64,000 bases of DNA from Actinomycetota bacterium (GCA_014360655.1 JACIXC010000015.1:1-64000); one strand, 5' to 3'; counted from the stretch's first letter, positions 25,308-34,525 are shown. A program made the numbers and translations. The notes: a model not told the origin generated them from the sequence alone.

Positions 25308-26360
25308 ATGATCTTCCGTCTCAACGCGGCGAGCGTTATACGGCACATGGTATTGGCGGCCGTTGCGTTCCTGTGTGCCCTCGTCGTCGTTGCGGGGATG
25401 GCCCTCTTCGGCCTGGACGTGGCCTTCGCCGGACATGTCTTCAAGGGCGTATACGTGCAGGGGATAAACATAGGAGGCCTGAGCCGCGAGGAGGCGCTGG
25501 AGAGATTGAGAAGCAGGCTTGACCTGGAGGCGCTCAACCGCGACCTGGTACTCGAGTTCGACGGCAACTCCTGGCCACTGCCCCTCTTCCAGATAGATGC
25601 CTACGTGGACCTGGAGGCCACGGTGGATCGGGCCATCGCCGCCGGAAAGCAGATACCTTTCTACGAACGGTGGGCGAACCGCGTGGCGTTCCGGGGACTG
25701 GACCGGGACGTGGGGTTGGTCGTCCGCTATGACAGCCGCAAGCTGGAAGCCTTCCTTTCCGAACTGGAGTCCACCATCGACCGGCCGGCGATCAGCGCGG
25801 AGATCCGCCTGGAAGGGAAGAGACTCGTCTTCCAGAGGTCCCAGGTGGGCTGGGACCTGGACATGGACCAGGCGAGGGAAGCCATAGTCTCCGGGCTCTA
25901 CTCCACGGAGCGCACGGTCGCACTCAGCATAGAGGTCACCGTTCCGCCGGTGACCGACGAACAGGTGGGCAAGGTGATCGTGGTGGACAAGACCAATCAC
26001 CGCCTGACCCTCTACAACAACATGGAGGTGGAAAAGCAGTACCCCGTGGCGGTGGGCATGCCCTCCTGGCCCACCCCCAGCGGCACCTATAAGGTGATAT
26101 CCAAGCAGAAGAACCCCTCCTGGGTGAATCCCGGGACCTCCTGGGCGGCCACCATGCCTCCCTATATCCCCCCTGGTCCGGGAAATCCACTGGGAACGAG
26201 GGCCATAGGAACCAGCGCGCCCGGTGTCTTCATCCACGGGACCTACAGCTCATGGTCCATCGGGTCTTCGGCCTCTCACGGGTGCATACGCATGTACATC
26301 AGGGATTCGGAGGATCTTTTCGAGAGGGTCGAGATAGGGATCCCGGTACTCATTTACTGA
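25308..26360 (+). CDS. Membrane-anchored L,D-transpeptidase (YkuD domain)
   Basis: 350 residues. An N-terminal membrane anchor (about residues 14-36, LAAVAFLCALVVVAGMALFG) is followed by a VanW/PG-binding-4-like region with YVQGINIGGLSREEALERL. The C-terminal YkuD domain has FIHGTYSSWSIGS and SHGCIRM with catalytic Cys326. These enzymes make 3-3 peptidoglycan cross-links or attach proteins, outside the membrane. AAGGGGCAGGTGGAGG precedes the ATG. A second L,D-transpeptidase gene follows. Confidence 0.9.
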   Translation: MIFRLNAASVIRHMVLAAVAFLCALVVVAGMALFGLDVAFAGHVFKGVYVQGINIGGLSREEALERLRSRLDLEALNRDLVLEFDGNSWPLPLFQIDAYVDLEATVDRAIAAGKQIPFYERWANRVAFRGLDRDVGLVVRYDSRKLEAFLSELESTIDRPAISAEIRLEGKRLVFQRSQVGWDLDMDQAREAIVSGLYSTERTVALSIEVTVPPVTDEQVGKVIVVDKTNHRLTLYNNMEVEKQYPVAVGMPSWPTPSGTYKVISKQKNPSWVNPGTSWAATMPPYIPPGPGNPLGTRAIGTSAPGVFIHGTYSSWSIGSSASHGCIRMYIRDSEDLFERVEIGIPVLIY

Positions 26361-26734
26361 CACGCGTCAAATGTCCGGCAACACCTCGTCCACGGAGAGG
26401 TCCGGGCGCAGGTCGTTTTCGGATTTACGGGCGCACGGTCGAGCGCGGAGCCTGGCCGCCGTAGCGGTAATGGCGCCGCAGGTCGTGGAGTCCGGGAAGC
26501 CCCGCAGCCGGTGGATGCTTAAAGGGTCGCTCCGCCCACGTCGAGACATGGGGTAGTATTGGGACGGCTTCGTGGCGGGAGCAATAATATGTACGGCAAC
26601 ATGTACGGCTTCGGGCGGGTGGTATGCTTCGCGGTGAATGGGTCTTGCTTTGCCATTCCTGCATGCCAATCGGCAGAAGATCGCCATATGCTCCCATACG
26701 ACGGCGGTGATGATGCGAGGAGGGCTTACGCGCG
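26361..26734. other. Intergenic region between L,D-transpeptidase genes
   Basis: No convincing gene. ATGTACGGC occurs twice 12 bases apart (26588 and 26600 region) in a moderately AT-rich patch that may hold the promoter of the downstream gene. No riboswitch pattern was recognised. Confidence 0.4.
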
Positions 26735-28795
26735 ATGAAAAAGGGCGTTCTCCTGATCACTGGGATGATGGTTCTCATGCTGGCGACGGCCGTTCCCGCC
26801 GGGGCCGAGGAACCCGGGGTTACCGTGGGGAAGGGAGGTAGCCTGCCTCCCCCCGGGGGCCTCTCCGTGCTGCAGAGGCCTGAGGACGTGGGGAGGCGCG
26901 TCGCCCTTACCTGGCAGCCAGTCCCCGGAGCCTTCGGCTACCTGGTCTATCGCGCGGAAGGTGCGGGCGGCATGCTGGTCCCCGTGGGCGGCAGGGCCGC
27001 CGATTCCATGCGGGAGTACCCCGTCTTCCTCGACGACGCCGTGGAACCGGGAAAAAGATATCATTATGCTGTAGCCAGCGTGGACGGAGAGATGCGGGAG
27101 GGTCCCCTTTCCCGCAGGGTGGATGCCTCCCTCGCTCCCGGCGTACGGACGGCGGGTGGGGCGAAGAGCATGACCTGCTCCCTCAGCGACCAGCGCATCT
27201 ACTTTTTCGAGGGTGACCAGCTGGTCAACGTCATGCGTTGTTCCACCGGGCTCAGCAACGCCACTCCCACGGGGAACTTCCGCATCCTCGGGCATTACCG
27301 CAGCCACGGCGGCCTGGGTGGAGCGGTCTGCGATTACTGGATGTCCTTTACCTCCGCGCACGGCATGCACGCCTGGCCACGCGGTCTACGCGGCTATGAG
27401 ACAGGCCTGGGGGCGCCCGCCTCCCATGGTTGCATCCGCCTGCATCCCCTCGAGGCCTACTGGCCCTTTTACTGGGCTCCCGACGGGACTCCCCTCCACA
27501 TCACCTACGCTTCGCTGGCCAGAAGGGTCATATCGGGGTGTCACGCCACCATCGGGGCAGCACAGCTCTCCCGGGACTGGTATTTCGCCGAGGGTTACAC
27601 CTCGGAAGGGTACGACACCTACCTGCTGCTCTCCAATCCAGGAGGAAGCGGGACCGTGGCCAGTGTCGCCTACCACCGGGAGGACGGTTCGGTGGTGGAA
27701 CAGAACGTGAGCCTGGCACCGCACTCGCGCCTGACCATCCCCGTGGACCAGGTCCCCGGTATGGATGCCGTCTCCTTTTCCGCTCACGTCCATGCGGGGG
27801 AGCCCATCGTGGCCGAGCGTGCCGTGTACTTCGCCGCGGGGTCGCGGGACGACGGCACCGCCACCATCGGGGCCGCGCAGCTCTCCCGGGACTGGTATTT
27901 CGCGGAGGGATACACCGCCTCGAGGTTCGACACATACCTGCTCCTCTCCAACCCGGGCGATACGGCCACCGAGGCCTGGGTGCATTTCCTCCTCGAGGGC
28001 GGGGGAACGGTCGATCTACCATATGTCCTGGCGCCGCACTCGCGCCTGACCATCCCCGTGGACGCCCTCCCGGAGCTGGGAGATGCCGCCTTTTCCATGC
28101 ACGTCCACGCGGGCGAGCCCATCGTGGCCGAGCGGGCCATGTATTTCAACAAGGGCTATATTGGCGGGGGCCATGCTTCCGTCGGCGCCACGCAGTCCTC
28201 CACCACCTGGTATTTCGCGGAGGGATGCACGCGGCCGTTTTTCGAGGACTACCTGACGGTGGGGAACCCCAATGACGAAGGCACCTTTATACACGTCGAT
28301 TACCAGCTCCCGGACGCCAACCTGCCCCGGGATTACTGGGTCGGAGGCCGCTCCCGCCTCACCATCCCCGTGAACGCCCAGGAGGGGTTGGGGGGAAAGG
28401 ACGTGGCGTGCAGCGTTTTCTCCGATCTGCCGGTGGTGGCGGAGAGGTCCATGTATTACGACCTGGACAGCCACCGGGGCGGACACGCCACGCTGGGCTC
28501 GGGCCTTGCTTCCAGGGACTGGTATTTCGCCGAGGGGTACACGGACCAGGCCTTCGACACCTACCTGGTACTCTCCAACCCGGGAGACGCGGGCGCGAGC
28601 GTGGGCCTTGAGTTCTACCGCGAGGACGGCGCCGTGCCCGCCTTCGTTGCCTACGTGGGTCCACACCGCCGCGTAACGGTGCGCGTGGACGACCTCCCGG
28701 GCCTGGAGCGCGCGGCCTTCGCCATGGCGGTCCATTCCGACCAGCCGGTGATGGCGGAGCGGGTCATGTACTTCGTGATGACCCGCGGCTACTGA
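26735..28795 (+). CDS. Secreted L,D-transpeptidase with four C-terminal WYFAEG repeats
   Basis: 686 residues. A Sec signal peptide (residues 1-24, cleavage after AGA) is followed by an FN3-like domain (about 40-130), a YkuD L,D-transpeptidase domain (145-260) with HAWP and ASHGCIRLHP (catalytic Cys233), and four repeats of about 100 residues (270-686). Each repeat begins with a variant of ATIGAAQLSRDWYFAEGYT and ends with VAERAMYF. The repeats look like beta-rich surface modules. The first two are nearly identical, implying recent duplication. GGAGGGC lies upstream of the ATG. Role: cell-wall cross-linking or display on the wall; the repeat function is unknown. Confidence 0.87.
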   Translation: MKKGVLLITGMMVLMLATAVPAGAEEPGVTVGKGGSLPPPGGLSVLQRPEDVGRRVALTWQPVPGAFGYLVYRAEGAGGMLVPVGGRAADSMREYPVFLDDAVEPGKRYHYAVASVDGEMREGPLSRRVDASLAPGVRTAGGAKSMTCSLSDQRIYFFEGDQLVNVMRCSTGLSNATPTGNFRILGHYRSHGGLGGAVCDYWMSFTSAHGMHAWPRGLRGYETGLGAPASHGCIRLHPLEAYWPFYWAPDGTPLHITYASLARRVISGCHATIGAAQLSRDWYFAEGYTSEGYDTYLLLSNPGGSGTVASVAYHREDGSVVEQNVSLAPHSRLTIPVDQVPGMDAVSFSAHVHAGEPIVAERAVYFAAGSRDDGTATIGAAQLSRDWYFAEGYTASRFDTYLLLSNPGDTATEAWVHFLLEGGGTVDLPYVLAPHSRLTIPVDALPELGDAAFSMHVHAGEPIVAERAMYFNKGYIGGGHASVGATQSSTTWYFAEGCTRPFFEDYLTVGNPNDEGTFIHVDYQLPDANLPRDYWVGGRSRLTIPVNAQEGLGGKDVACSVFSDLPVVAERSMYYDLDSHRGGHATLGSGLASRDWYFAEGYTDQAFDTYLVLSNPGDAGASVGLEFYREDGAVPAFVAYVGPHRRVTVRVDDLPGLERAAFAMAVHSDQPVMAERVMYFVMTRGY

Positions 28796-28813
28796 ACCCT
28801 TAACACCTCGGGG

Positions 28814-30187
28814 TCAGGATCCGTCCGCGAACGTTTTCCGGTAGGCCCGTTCCGTCCTGTCGAGATAGGCTTCCATGTCGAACTTGCGGCGCAGCCCGTC
28901 AGGGCTCATCCAGCGCACCTTCCCGGTTATCCGCCTCTCGGCGAAGGGCCGGTCGTGCTTCCCGAAACACCACAGGACGCCCGCGTAACCGTTGGGGTCC
29001 CTCCCGTCCAGCTGGTAGCGGTCGTTGAGGTAAAGGGCGATGCGCAGGGCTTCCCCCGGCGACCGCGTCCATTCCAGGATCTTCTTCCCCCAGTACATGC
29101 GCATGTGATTGTGCATGCTTCCCGTGCCAAGCATTTCCTTCTGGGCGGCGTTCCAGAAGGGATCGTGGGTGCGTGCTTCCTCCAGTTCATCCAGGGTATA
29201 GAGATAATCCCTGCGGTCGCCGGCGTGCTCCCGCAGGGTCTGCAGGGCCCAGGCGGGAAGGGCTTCCAGGGAATCGTAGGCGGTATTGTAAAAGACAAAG
29301 TTGACGCTGAGCTCGCGGCGCACGATGAGCTGTTCCAGGAAGGCTTCCGCGCCGGGACCCCCGGCATTCCTGACCTCCAGGGCCACCTGCAGGGGGGAGA
29401 CCTGTCCGAAATGAAGGTAGGGGCTGAGGCCGGAGGTATAATCCAGCTCGGGATGGCTGGAAAGAAGGTGGTAACGGTCCAGTTTTTCCCGGATGAAGAA
29501 ACGCAGCCTGGCCTTGGCCTCGCTGGTACCACCGATGGGGGAATCCACGGGAGACGGTGCCCGCAAGGGCCTCAGGTCCTTCATGAGGCCGGCCGGATCG
29601 GACAGGTCCAGTCCCTCGATCTCCAGGCCGTCGCCCCGGCGTTTCGGTTCCCGCTGTGCGAGGGGTACCAGGAAATGATGGAGGACCTTGGAGATCTTGC
29701 GCCGGAAGGTGGCCGCCGAGTATTCCTCCTTGGAAGAGGCGGTCTCCACCGGGACCACCACGTCGCTTTCCACCTGGACGACGGGGCACGGGGCGCGCCC
29801 GGAGACTTTCCTGCGCCATTCCCTCTGGTGGCGAAGGTAGCCGCGGTCCATGACCAGTAGGGCCGCCTCGCCGGCCAGGTCCAGGGCACCCTTTTCCGGG
29901 GAAGTCGCGCGCACCACGAACTTTATGCCCCGCTCCTGCAGGGACGCACTCACCTCCCCCAGGCCTTCGAGCATGAAGGGGTAATGGCGCCGGTTGGCTC
30001 CCGGGTACCTGCCGGTGATCCCGAAGAAGACGACCAGCGGGAGATGGAGTTGGTCCGCCATCTCCACGGCGTATTCCAGGGCATGGTTGTACTCGGCGCG
30101 CTGGGAAGCCTGCATCCAGTAGAGGACGTAACGCCCCGGCGCCGGCGTGCCCGCCTTGAGAGACTTTATTCGTTCGCGCTGGATCAA
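28814..30187 (-). CDS. phr: Class II CPD photolyase
   Basis: 457 residues. YVLYWMQASQRAEYNHALEYA (seen in part) is the hallmark of class II deoxyribodipyrimidine photolyases, which use FADH- and light to split cyclobutane pyrimidine dimers. The C-terminal FAD-binding region has TSGLSPYLHFGQVSP, LIVRRELSVNFVFYN and MRMYWGKKILEWT, all class II signatures. It is downstream of a DUF523-DUF1722 gene on the same strand with a 57-base gap, so they are probably one operon. The pairing recalls the ybgA-phr operon of E. coli. Confidence 0.92.
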   Translation of the reverse strand: MIQRERIKSLKAGTPAPGRYVLYWMQASQRAEYNHALEYAVEMADQLHLPLVVFFGITGRYPGANRRHYPFMLEGLGEVSASLQERGIKFVVRATSPEKGALDLAGEAALLVMDRGYLRHQREWRRKVSGRAPCPVVQVESDVVVPVETASSKEEYSAATFRRKISKVLHHFLVPLAQREPKRRGDGLEIEGLDLSDPAGLMKDLRPLRAPSPVDSPIGGTSEAKARLRFFIREKLDRYHLLSSHPELDYTSGLSPYLHFGQVSPLQVALEVRNAGGPGAEAFLEQLIVRRELSVNFVFYNTAYDSLEALPAWALQTLREHAGDRRDYLYTLDELEEARTHDPFWNAAQKEMLGTGSMHNHMRMYWGKKILEWTRSPGEALRIALYLNDRYQLDGRDPNGYAGVLWCFGKHDRPFAERRITGKVRWMSPDGLRRKFDMEAYLDRTERAYRKTFADGS

Positions 30188-30244
30188 AGCCGTCTTCCTC
30201 CTCGAGCGGAACCGTGCCCGACCCCGTTCATGTCCCGCGAGCGC

Positions 30245-31225
30245 TTAAAGGTCCCTGCCCTTGCCGGAATCGGCTATCAGGGCCAGCTCCTCGGGGTAGG
30301 GGTGGAAATAGGTCTGCCCCGCGAGGTAGTCTTCCCCGAAGCGCGCGATCCAGGAGCCGACGACGAAAAGCGGGGCGCTCAACGGTACCCTCCCTTCCCG
30401 GTATTTCTGGAGAGCTTCCAGGAAGTGGGCTTTTTCCCCGGCCGTGAGCATATTGGAAAAATAACCCAGGGCATGCATGAGCACGTTGATGTCGGAGGTG
30501 CGGCGCGGGGGTCTGGCCAAGGCCTTGAGGAAGCGCTCACGGTAGAGCGCGAAAAGTGTCCCGGCCTCCTTGCGGTCGGGATTGGCCACCAGCCTTCCCA
30601 GCTCCTTCAACGCGGCCTGGTTATAGGCCATGAGCAGGAACTTGTTGCGGGCGTGGAAATCGACCAGCGCTCCCGCCGACCCCTTTGCCGCTGCCGCACG
30701 AAAACGTGCGTGCGCGAAGACGCGGGTCAGGAAATGCTCCCGCAGGCGGAAATTCTTCAGCCTGCCCTCGCTTTCCGCGGGAAGCAGGGGGAATCTTCGC
30801 AGCACCTCTTCCCCGAAGAAGCCGGGACCCTTGTCGATGGCCCCCGAGCTTCCTCCGCCGTAGGGGAAGACCTTGACGTCGCCGATGCCGCACGAGGGGG
30901 AACGGGCCTTGAGGAGGAAGCCGTCCACCTCGCCCAGGGAAGAGAGGAAGGAAGAGCAGAAAGAGAGCATCTCCCGGGTGACATCCCTGCCGGTGGCAGG
31001 CTGTACCAGGCGGCGCCCGTCTTTCCCCGCTTCGACGTGGATGGGATCGCGGGGCACGCCCAGGCCTATCTCCACTTCCGGGCACGCGGTCATGAAATCC
31101 ACGTGCTCGGCCAGGAGCTCCACGAACTCGTCCCGGATGATCTCCCCGTTCCAGCGGCAGTTATCGAAACCGAGACACCTGCTTATGACCAACACGGGCC
31201 TCGTCGCCGCATGTGTAGCGGGCAT
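30245..31225 (-). CDS. DUF523-DUF1722 (TudS-YbgA-like) protein
   Basis: 326 residues. The N-terminal half is DUF523, with SRCLGFDNCRWNG, MTACPEVEIGLGVPRD and KARSPSCG supplying the three Cys that hold a [4Fe-4S] cluster in 2-thiouracil desulfurase TudS. The C-terminal half is DUF1722 (YbgA-like), with ALVDFHARNKFLLMAYN and DINVLMHALGYFS. The gene lies just before the photolyase gene on the same strand. The fusion is widespread and often beside phr. A role in removing thiolated or photodamaged bases is plausible but unproven. Confidence 0.87.
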   Translation of the reverse strand: MPATHAATRPVLVISRCLGFDNCRWNGEIIRDEFVELLAEHVDFMTACPEVEIGLGVPRDPIHVEAGKDGRRLVQPATGRDVTREMLSFCSSFLSSLGEVDGFLLKARSPSCGIGDVKVFPYGGGSSGAIDKGPGFFGEEVLRRFPLLPAESEGRLKNFRLREHFLTRVFAHARFRAAAAKGSAGALVDFHARNKFLLMAYNQAALKELGRLVANPDRKEAGTLFALYRERFLKALARPPRRTSDINVLMHALGYFSNMLTAGEKAHFLEALQKYREGRVPLSAPLFVVGSWIARFGEDYLAGQTYFHPYPEELALIADSGKGRDL

Positions 31226-31346
31226 TCCGCACCCCCTTGCTTTATCCTTTTGAGCGGGCGCCAGGGCCGTGCGAACTGCTTCCCCTTGTGCGGTGACCCC
31301 GGGTACGGGAGCCTCGGCGTGCCTCTTCCCCTCGCTCGCCCAGGGG

Positions 31347-32250
31347 TCAGGATACCAACACGCAGTTCTTGCCCATCTCCTTGCCCTGGTACATGAGCGC
31401 GTCAGCCCTGGATAACAGCTCCTCGGGCGAATCCGCCTCCCCGGCCAGGGTGCCGCCCACCGTCATGGTCACTTTAATAAGGCGGTCCCCCAGGCGCAAA
31501 CCGGACTGTTCCACCAGTCGGCGCAGCTTCTCGCCGACCCGGAAGAGCCTTTCCCGGTCGACGTTCACCACCAGTGCCGCGAATTCTTCCCCGCCCCACC
31601 TGCTCACCGTGTCGAAGGAACGCAGGTTATTGCTCATGGTAGCCGCTCATCTTCAGCACCCTGTCGCCCACCTCGTGCCCGTGGGTGTCGTTGACCGACT
31701 TGAAGTCGTCCAGGTCCATGTAAAGGACCCCGAACGACCACCCGGATCTTTCCATCTCGCCTTTGCGAAAACGCAGGTTCATCTCGCCGTAGCGGCGGTT
31801 TCCGATGCCGGTAAGGGGGTCCAGGAGGGCTACCTTTTTCAGTTCCTCGATGGTCTGCAAGTTGTCCAGGTGCGAGGTCGCGTCGCCGAAGATCTCCACC
31901 GCGCCGATCACCCTGCCGCCCGGATCCTGGATGGGAGACACCTTTATCTGCACCGGGACGCGGTGGCAGTCCTTGTGGCGCAGGTAAAGCACCTTCTCCC
32001 TGTCGAGGCCGTCCTTCAAGGTCCTGACGGCGGGGAAGAGGTCGCTGTCGCACAGGCGATTGCCGTTTTCATCCACGTGCTCCAGGATGTTCTCGCGGCA
32101 GTAGCAGCCCACCACTTCCTCGGCCTTGTAGCCGGTGATCCTCTCCGCGCCGTGGTTCCAGTAGGTTATGCTCCTCTCGGCGTCCAGGAAATAGACGCCG
32201 TCGTAGAGGTTGTCCAGGAGTTGCTTGTAGAACCCCTCTTCGTAATGCAT
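31347..32250 (-). pseudogene. PAS-GGDEF diguanylate cyclase split by a 13-nt duplication
   Basis: The 5' part (32250-31627) encodes a PAS domain (FYKQLLDNLYDGVYFLDAER) and the first half of a GGDEF domain up to NDTHGHEVGDRVLKM, then goes out of frame and stops. The rest, with the active site RWGGEEF and DALMYQGKEMGKN, continues in another frame down to 31347. At the break GCTCAT occurs twice, at 31632-31637 and 31645-31650, 13 bases apart. Removing one 13-base unit joins the frames exactly (VLKM to SNNLRSFD). So the active cyclase is currently interrupted, either as a recent mutation, a phase-variable site or an assembly error. The intact protein would be about 296 residues and soluble. Confidence 0.85.
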
Positions 32251-32414
32251 GGCGTTTCCTTTATTCTGCGGGCCTTACTTGAATTATACCCATTTTGCAA
32301 CACCGGATTCTGAGGAGGATCAGCACGGCGCCGGCACGCCAGGTGGAGTCGCAGAGCGGGTTCTCACCGTGAGGACGTGCGCGGTGCCTTGCGCGGGAGC
32401 ACTTTCAGAAAGGC

Positions 32415-34085
32415 TTACAGCTTTTCCAGGGCGCCGGTGGTCACGTGCCCCACGTTGTTGGACAGGTCCCCGATGCGCTCCAGGTTGCTCAGGGTGTCCA
32501 GGAAAACCACCCCGGCGGCGCCGTCGCATTCCCCGCGGTTCAGGCGCTGGAGATGGTTGCGGCGGAAGCGGCTGGCCATCTCGTCCACCAGGTGCTCGAA
32601 GGACTGGTAGTGGAGAGCCTCCTCGGGGCTCTCCTTCTCGAAGGCGTCGATGATGCCCTGGTACATGTCGATGACGGTTCCCGAGATCTCCTCCATCTCC
32701 TGGACCGCCGTTTCCGTGAAGGAGAGGCCGTCCTCCGACTTGTTCATGGCCAGGTACATGATGTTCTCCGCATGGTCCCCGATGCGCTCGATGTCGTTGA
32801 CCGCGTGCATGTAGCCCACCAGGCGCTCTGATTGCTCGTCGGCGAGGGGTTCCTGGGACAGCTTGGACAGGTACTCGATTATGGAGTGGGCCAGGCCGTC
32901 CACGATGGATTCCATCTCCATGAGCTGCTTCTTGCCGCCCCGTTCCATCTTTTTCAGGTAACCCATGGAGGTGTGCAGCATTTCCAGGGTGATGCGCCCC
33001 ATGCGCGTGATCTCCTTGCGCGCCATCTCCAGCGCCAGGGCCGGGTTGTGGAATATGCGGGGATCGAGGAAGAGGGGGTCCCTTTCCGCGATGGGTTCCT
33101 CGCCCCGCTTGATCTTCTTCACGAGCCAGATGAACTGGTTGATGAAGGGAAGCCAGACCACGGTCATGGTGAGGTTGAAGAAGGTGTGGAACCAGGCGAT
33201 CTGGCGGGCGATATCGTCCGGTCTGGCCCCGAAGAAATCGGATATGTTCAGGGTGACCTTCGGTAGAAGGGAGAGGAAGGGAAGGAAGAGCAGGGTGCCG
33301 GAGATGTTGAACAGGTAATGCGCCACGGCCACCCTCTTGGCGGGCAGGCTGGCGCCCAGGCTGGCGATGAGGGCGGTGATGCAGGTGCCGATGTTGCAGC
33401 CGAGGATGATGGGGATGGCGATGCGCAGGGGATCGGCCCCGTTTATGGAGAGTACCCCGGCGGCGCCCATGGCTATGACCATACCCGTTGTGGCCGAGGA
33501 GCTCTGCACCAAGCTGGTGATGATGACGCCCAGGAGAAGCCCCAGGAACCAGTTACCCCCGTATCTGACCAGCCAGCTCTCGAAGGTCCCCGATGTGCTC
33601 AGGGGAGCCAGCCCCCCCTTCATGAGCTCGATGCCCAAAAAGAGTATACCGAAGCCCAGCAGCACCTGCCCGGTGTATTTCCATACCTTCCTATTGGAGA
33701 GCAGGTAGAGGGTGAAGCCCAGGCCGATGCAGGGGAAGGAAAGGGTCTTCACGTTGAAGGCCACGATCTGGCCGGTGACGGTGGTGCCGATGTTGGCCCC
33801 GAAGATGACCGCCACGGACTGGGAGAACTTCATGAGCCCGGCGTTGACCAGGCCCACCAGCATGACGGTGGTGGCCGAGGAGCTCTGGATGAGGGCGGTG
33901 ACCCCCGCCCCCACGAGCGTTCCCCGGAAGCGGTTCCTGGTCAACCCTTCCAGCATGCGGCGAAGCCGGTCCCCCGCCGCCAGCTGCAGCCCCTCGCTCA
34001 TGAGGTACATGCCGAAAAGAAAGAGGCCCAGGCCTCCGAAAAGGACGATGACCCCGAACCAGATGGAGGTGGCCTCGAGCTTCAT
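32415..34085 (-). CDS. Na/phosphate cotransporter family protein with PhoU-like C terminus
   Basis: 556 residues. Two inverted copies of the Na/Pi cotransporter domain each carry QSSSATT (near residues 65 and 195), in a membrane region with about eight helices (for example GVIVLFGGLGLFLFGMYLMS at the start). The last 200 residues form a PhoU-like helical domain. The family moves phosphate with sodium across the cytoplasmic membrane. GGAGAAAAACTGAAAT is upstream of the ATG. A promoter with a perfect TATAAT lies upstream. The bundled PhoU-like domain suggests built-in regulation of uptake. Confidence 0.92.
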   Translation of the reverse strand: MKLEATSIWFGVIVLFGGLGLFLFGMYLMSEGLQLAAGDRLRRMLEGLTRNRFRGTLVGAGVTALIQSSSATTVMLVGLVNAGLMKFSQSVAVIFGANIGTTVTGQIVAFNVKTLSFPCIGLGFTLYLLSNRKVWKYTGQVLLGFGILFLGIELMKGGLAPLSTSGTFESWLVRYGGNWFLGLLLGVIITSLVQSSSATTGMVIAMGAAGVLSINGADPLRIAIPIILGCNIGTCITALIASLGASLPAKRVAVAHYLFNISGTLLFLPFLSLLPKVTLNISDFFGARPDDIARQIAWFHTFFNLTMTVVWLPFINQFIWLVKKIKRGEEPIAERDPLFLDPRIFHNPALALEMARKEITRMGRITLEMLHTSMGYLKKMERGGKKQLMEMESIVDGLAHSIIEYLSKLSQEPLADEQSERLVGYMHAVNDIERIGDHAENIMYLAMNKSEDGLSFTETAVQEMEEISGTVIDMYQGIIDAFEKESPEEALHYQSFEHLVDEMASRFRRNHLQRLNRGECDGAAGVVFLDTLSNLERIGDLSNNVGHVTTGALEKL

Positions 34086-34125
34086 ATTTCAGTTTTTCTC
34101 CATGAAAAACAGGACTTTCTTGGCG

Positions 34126-34143
34126 ACTTTTCCTACTTTTCCT
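34126..34143 (-). repeat. 9-bp tandem direct repeat in the phosphate transporter leader
   Basis: ACTTTTCCT occurs twice back to back (34126-34134 and 34135-34143, plus-strand reading). It lies a few bases downstream of the expected transcription start of the Na/Pi transporter, where a repressor could bind. It does not match the enterobacterial Pho box. Confidence 0.5.
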
Positions 34144-34156
34144 CACCCAAGGCGGA

Positions 34157-34185
34157 ATTATATAGTCCTGATGACGTTCCCACAA
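34157..34185 (-). promoter_or_regulatory. Putative promoter of the Na/Pi cotransporter
   Basis: On the minus strand TTGTGG (34180-34185), 17 bases, then a perfect TATAAT (34157-34162). Transcription would start about 65 bases upstream of the ATG. Confidence 0.5.
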
Positions 34186-34277
34186 GGGGGCAAGAGTGAG
34201 CGCGGGGCGCAATTCCGCAAGAGCCTCAAAGAGGTAAGCGGAACGTTCAAACAGGGGATCGAAACCGGTGTGATTCG

Positions 34278-34310
34278 TTGAGCGTATGGCGAGGTTATGC
34301 TATCATAACC
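34278..34310 (+). promoter_or_regulatory. tRNA operon promoter with overlapping inverted repeat
   Basis: TTGAGC (34278-34283), 17 bases, TATCAT (34301-34306), ending 18 bases before tRNA-Gln. The -10 lies inside a perfect inverted repeat GGTTATG-CTAT-CATAACC (34293-34310), which may be chance or an operator. Confidence 0.55.
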
Positions 34311-34323
34311 CACGGAATTCCCT

Positions 34324-34397
34324 TGGGGGATCGTCTAACGGTAGGACGCGAGACTCTGGATCTCGTTGTGAGGGTTCGAATCCTTCTCCCCCAGCCA
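34324..34397 (+). tRNA. tRNA-Gln (anticodon CTG)
   Basis: Full cloverleaf: acceptor TGGGGGA/TCCCCCA, anticodon stem CGAGA/TCTCG with loop CTCTGGA (anticodon CTG), T-arm GGTTCGAATCC. Discriminator G followed by an encoded CCA (34395-34397). Confidence 0.95.
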
Positions 34398-34417
34398 GAA
34401 CCGAATATGGAATGCGT

Positions 34418-34495
34418 GGCGCATTAGTCTAGTTGGCCTAGGACGCCGCCCTCTCAAGGCGGAGATCGCGGGTTCGAATCCCGCATGCGCTACCA
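34418..34495 (+). tRNA. tRNA-Glu (anticodon CTC)
   Basis: Acceptor GGCGCAT/ATGCGCT with a G-U first pair, anticodon stem CCGCC/GGCGG around loop CTCTCAA (anticodon CTC, codon GAG), T-arm CGGGTTCGAATCCCG and encoded CCA. It follows tRNA-Gln by 20 bases and is probably co-transcribed. Confidence 0.93.
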
Positions 34496-34500
34496 AGCTC

Positions 34501-34525
34501 AAGGCCCCCGCAAGGGGCCTTTTTA
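34501..34525 (+). terminator. Intrinsic terminator of the tRNA operon
   Basis: AAGGCCCC (34501-34508), 5-base loop, GGGGCCTT (34514-34521) running into TTTTT. Starts 6 bases after the CCA of tRNA-Glu. Confidence 0.85.
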
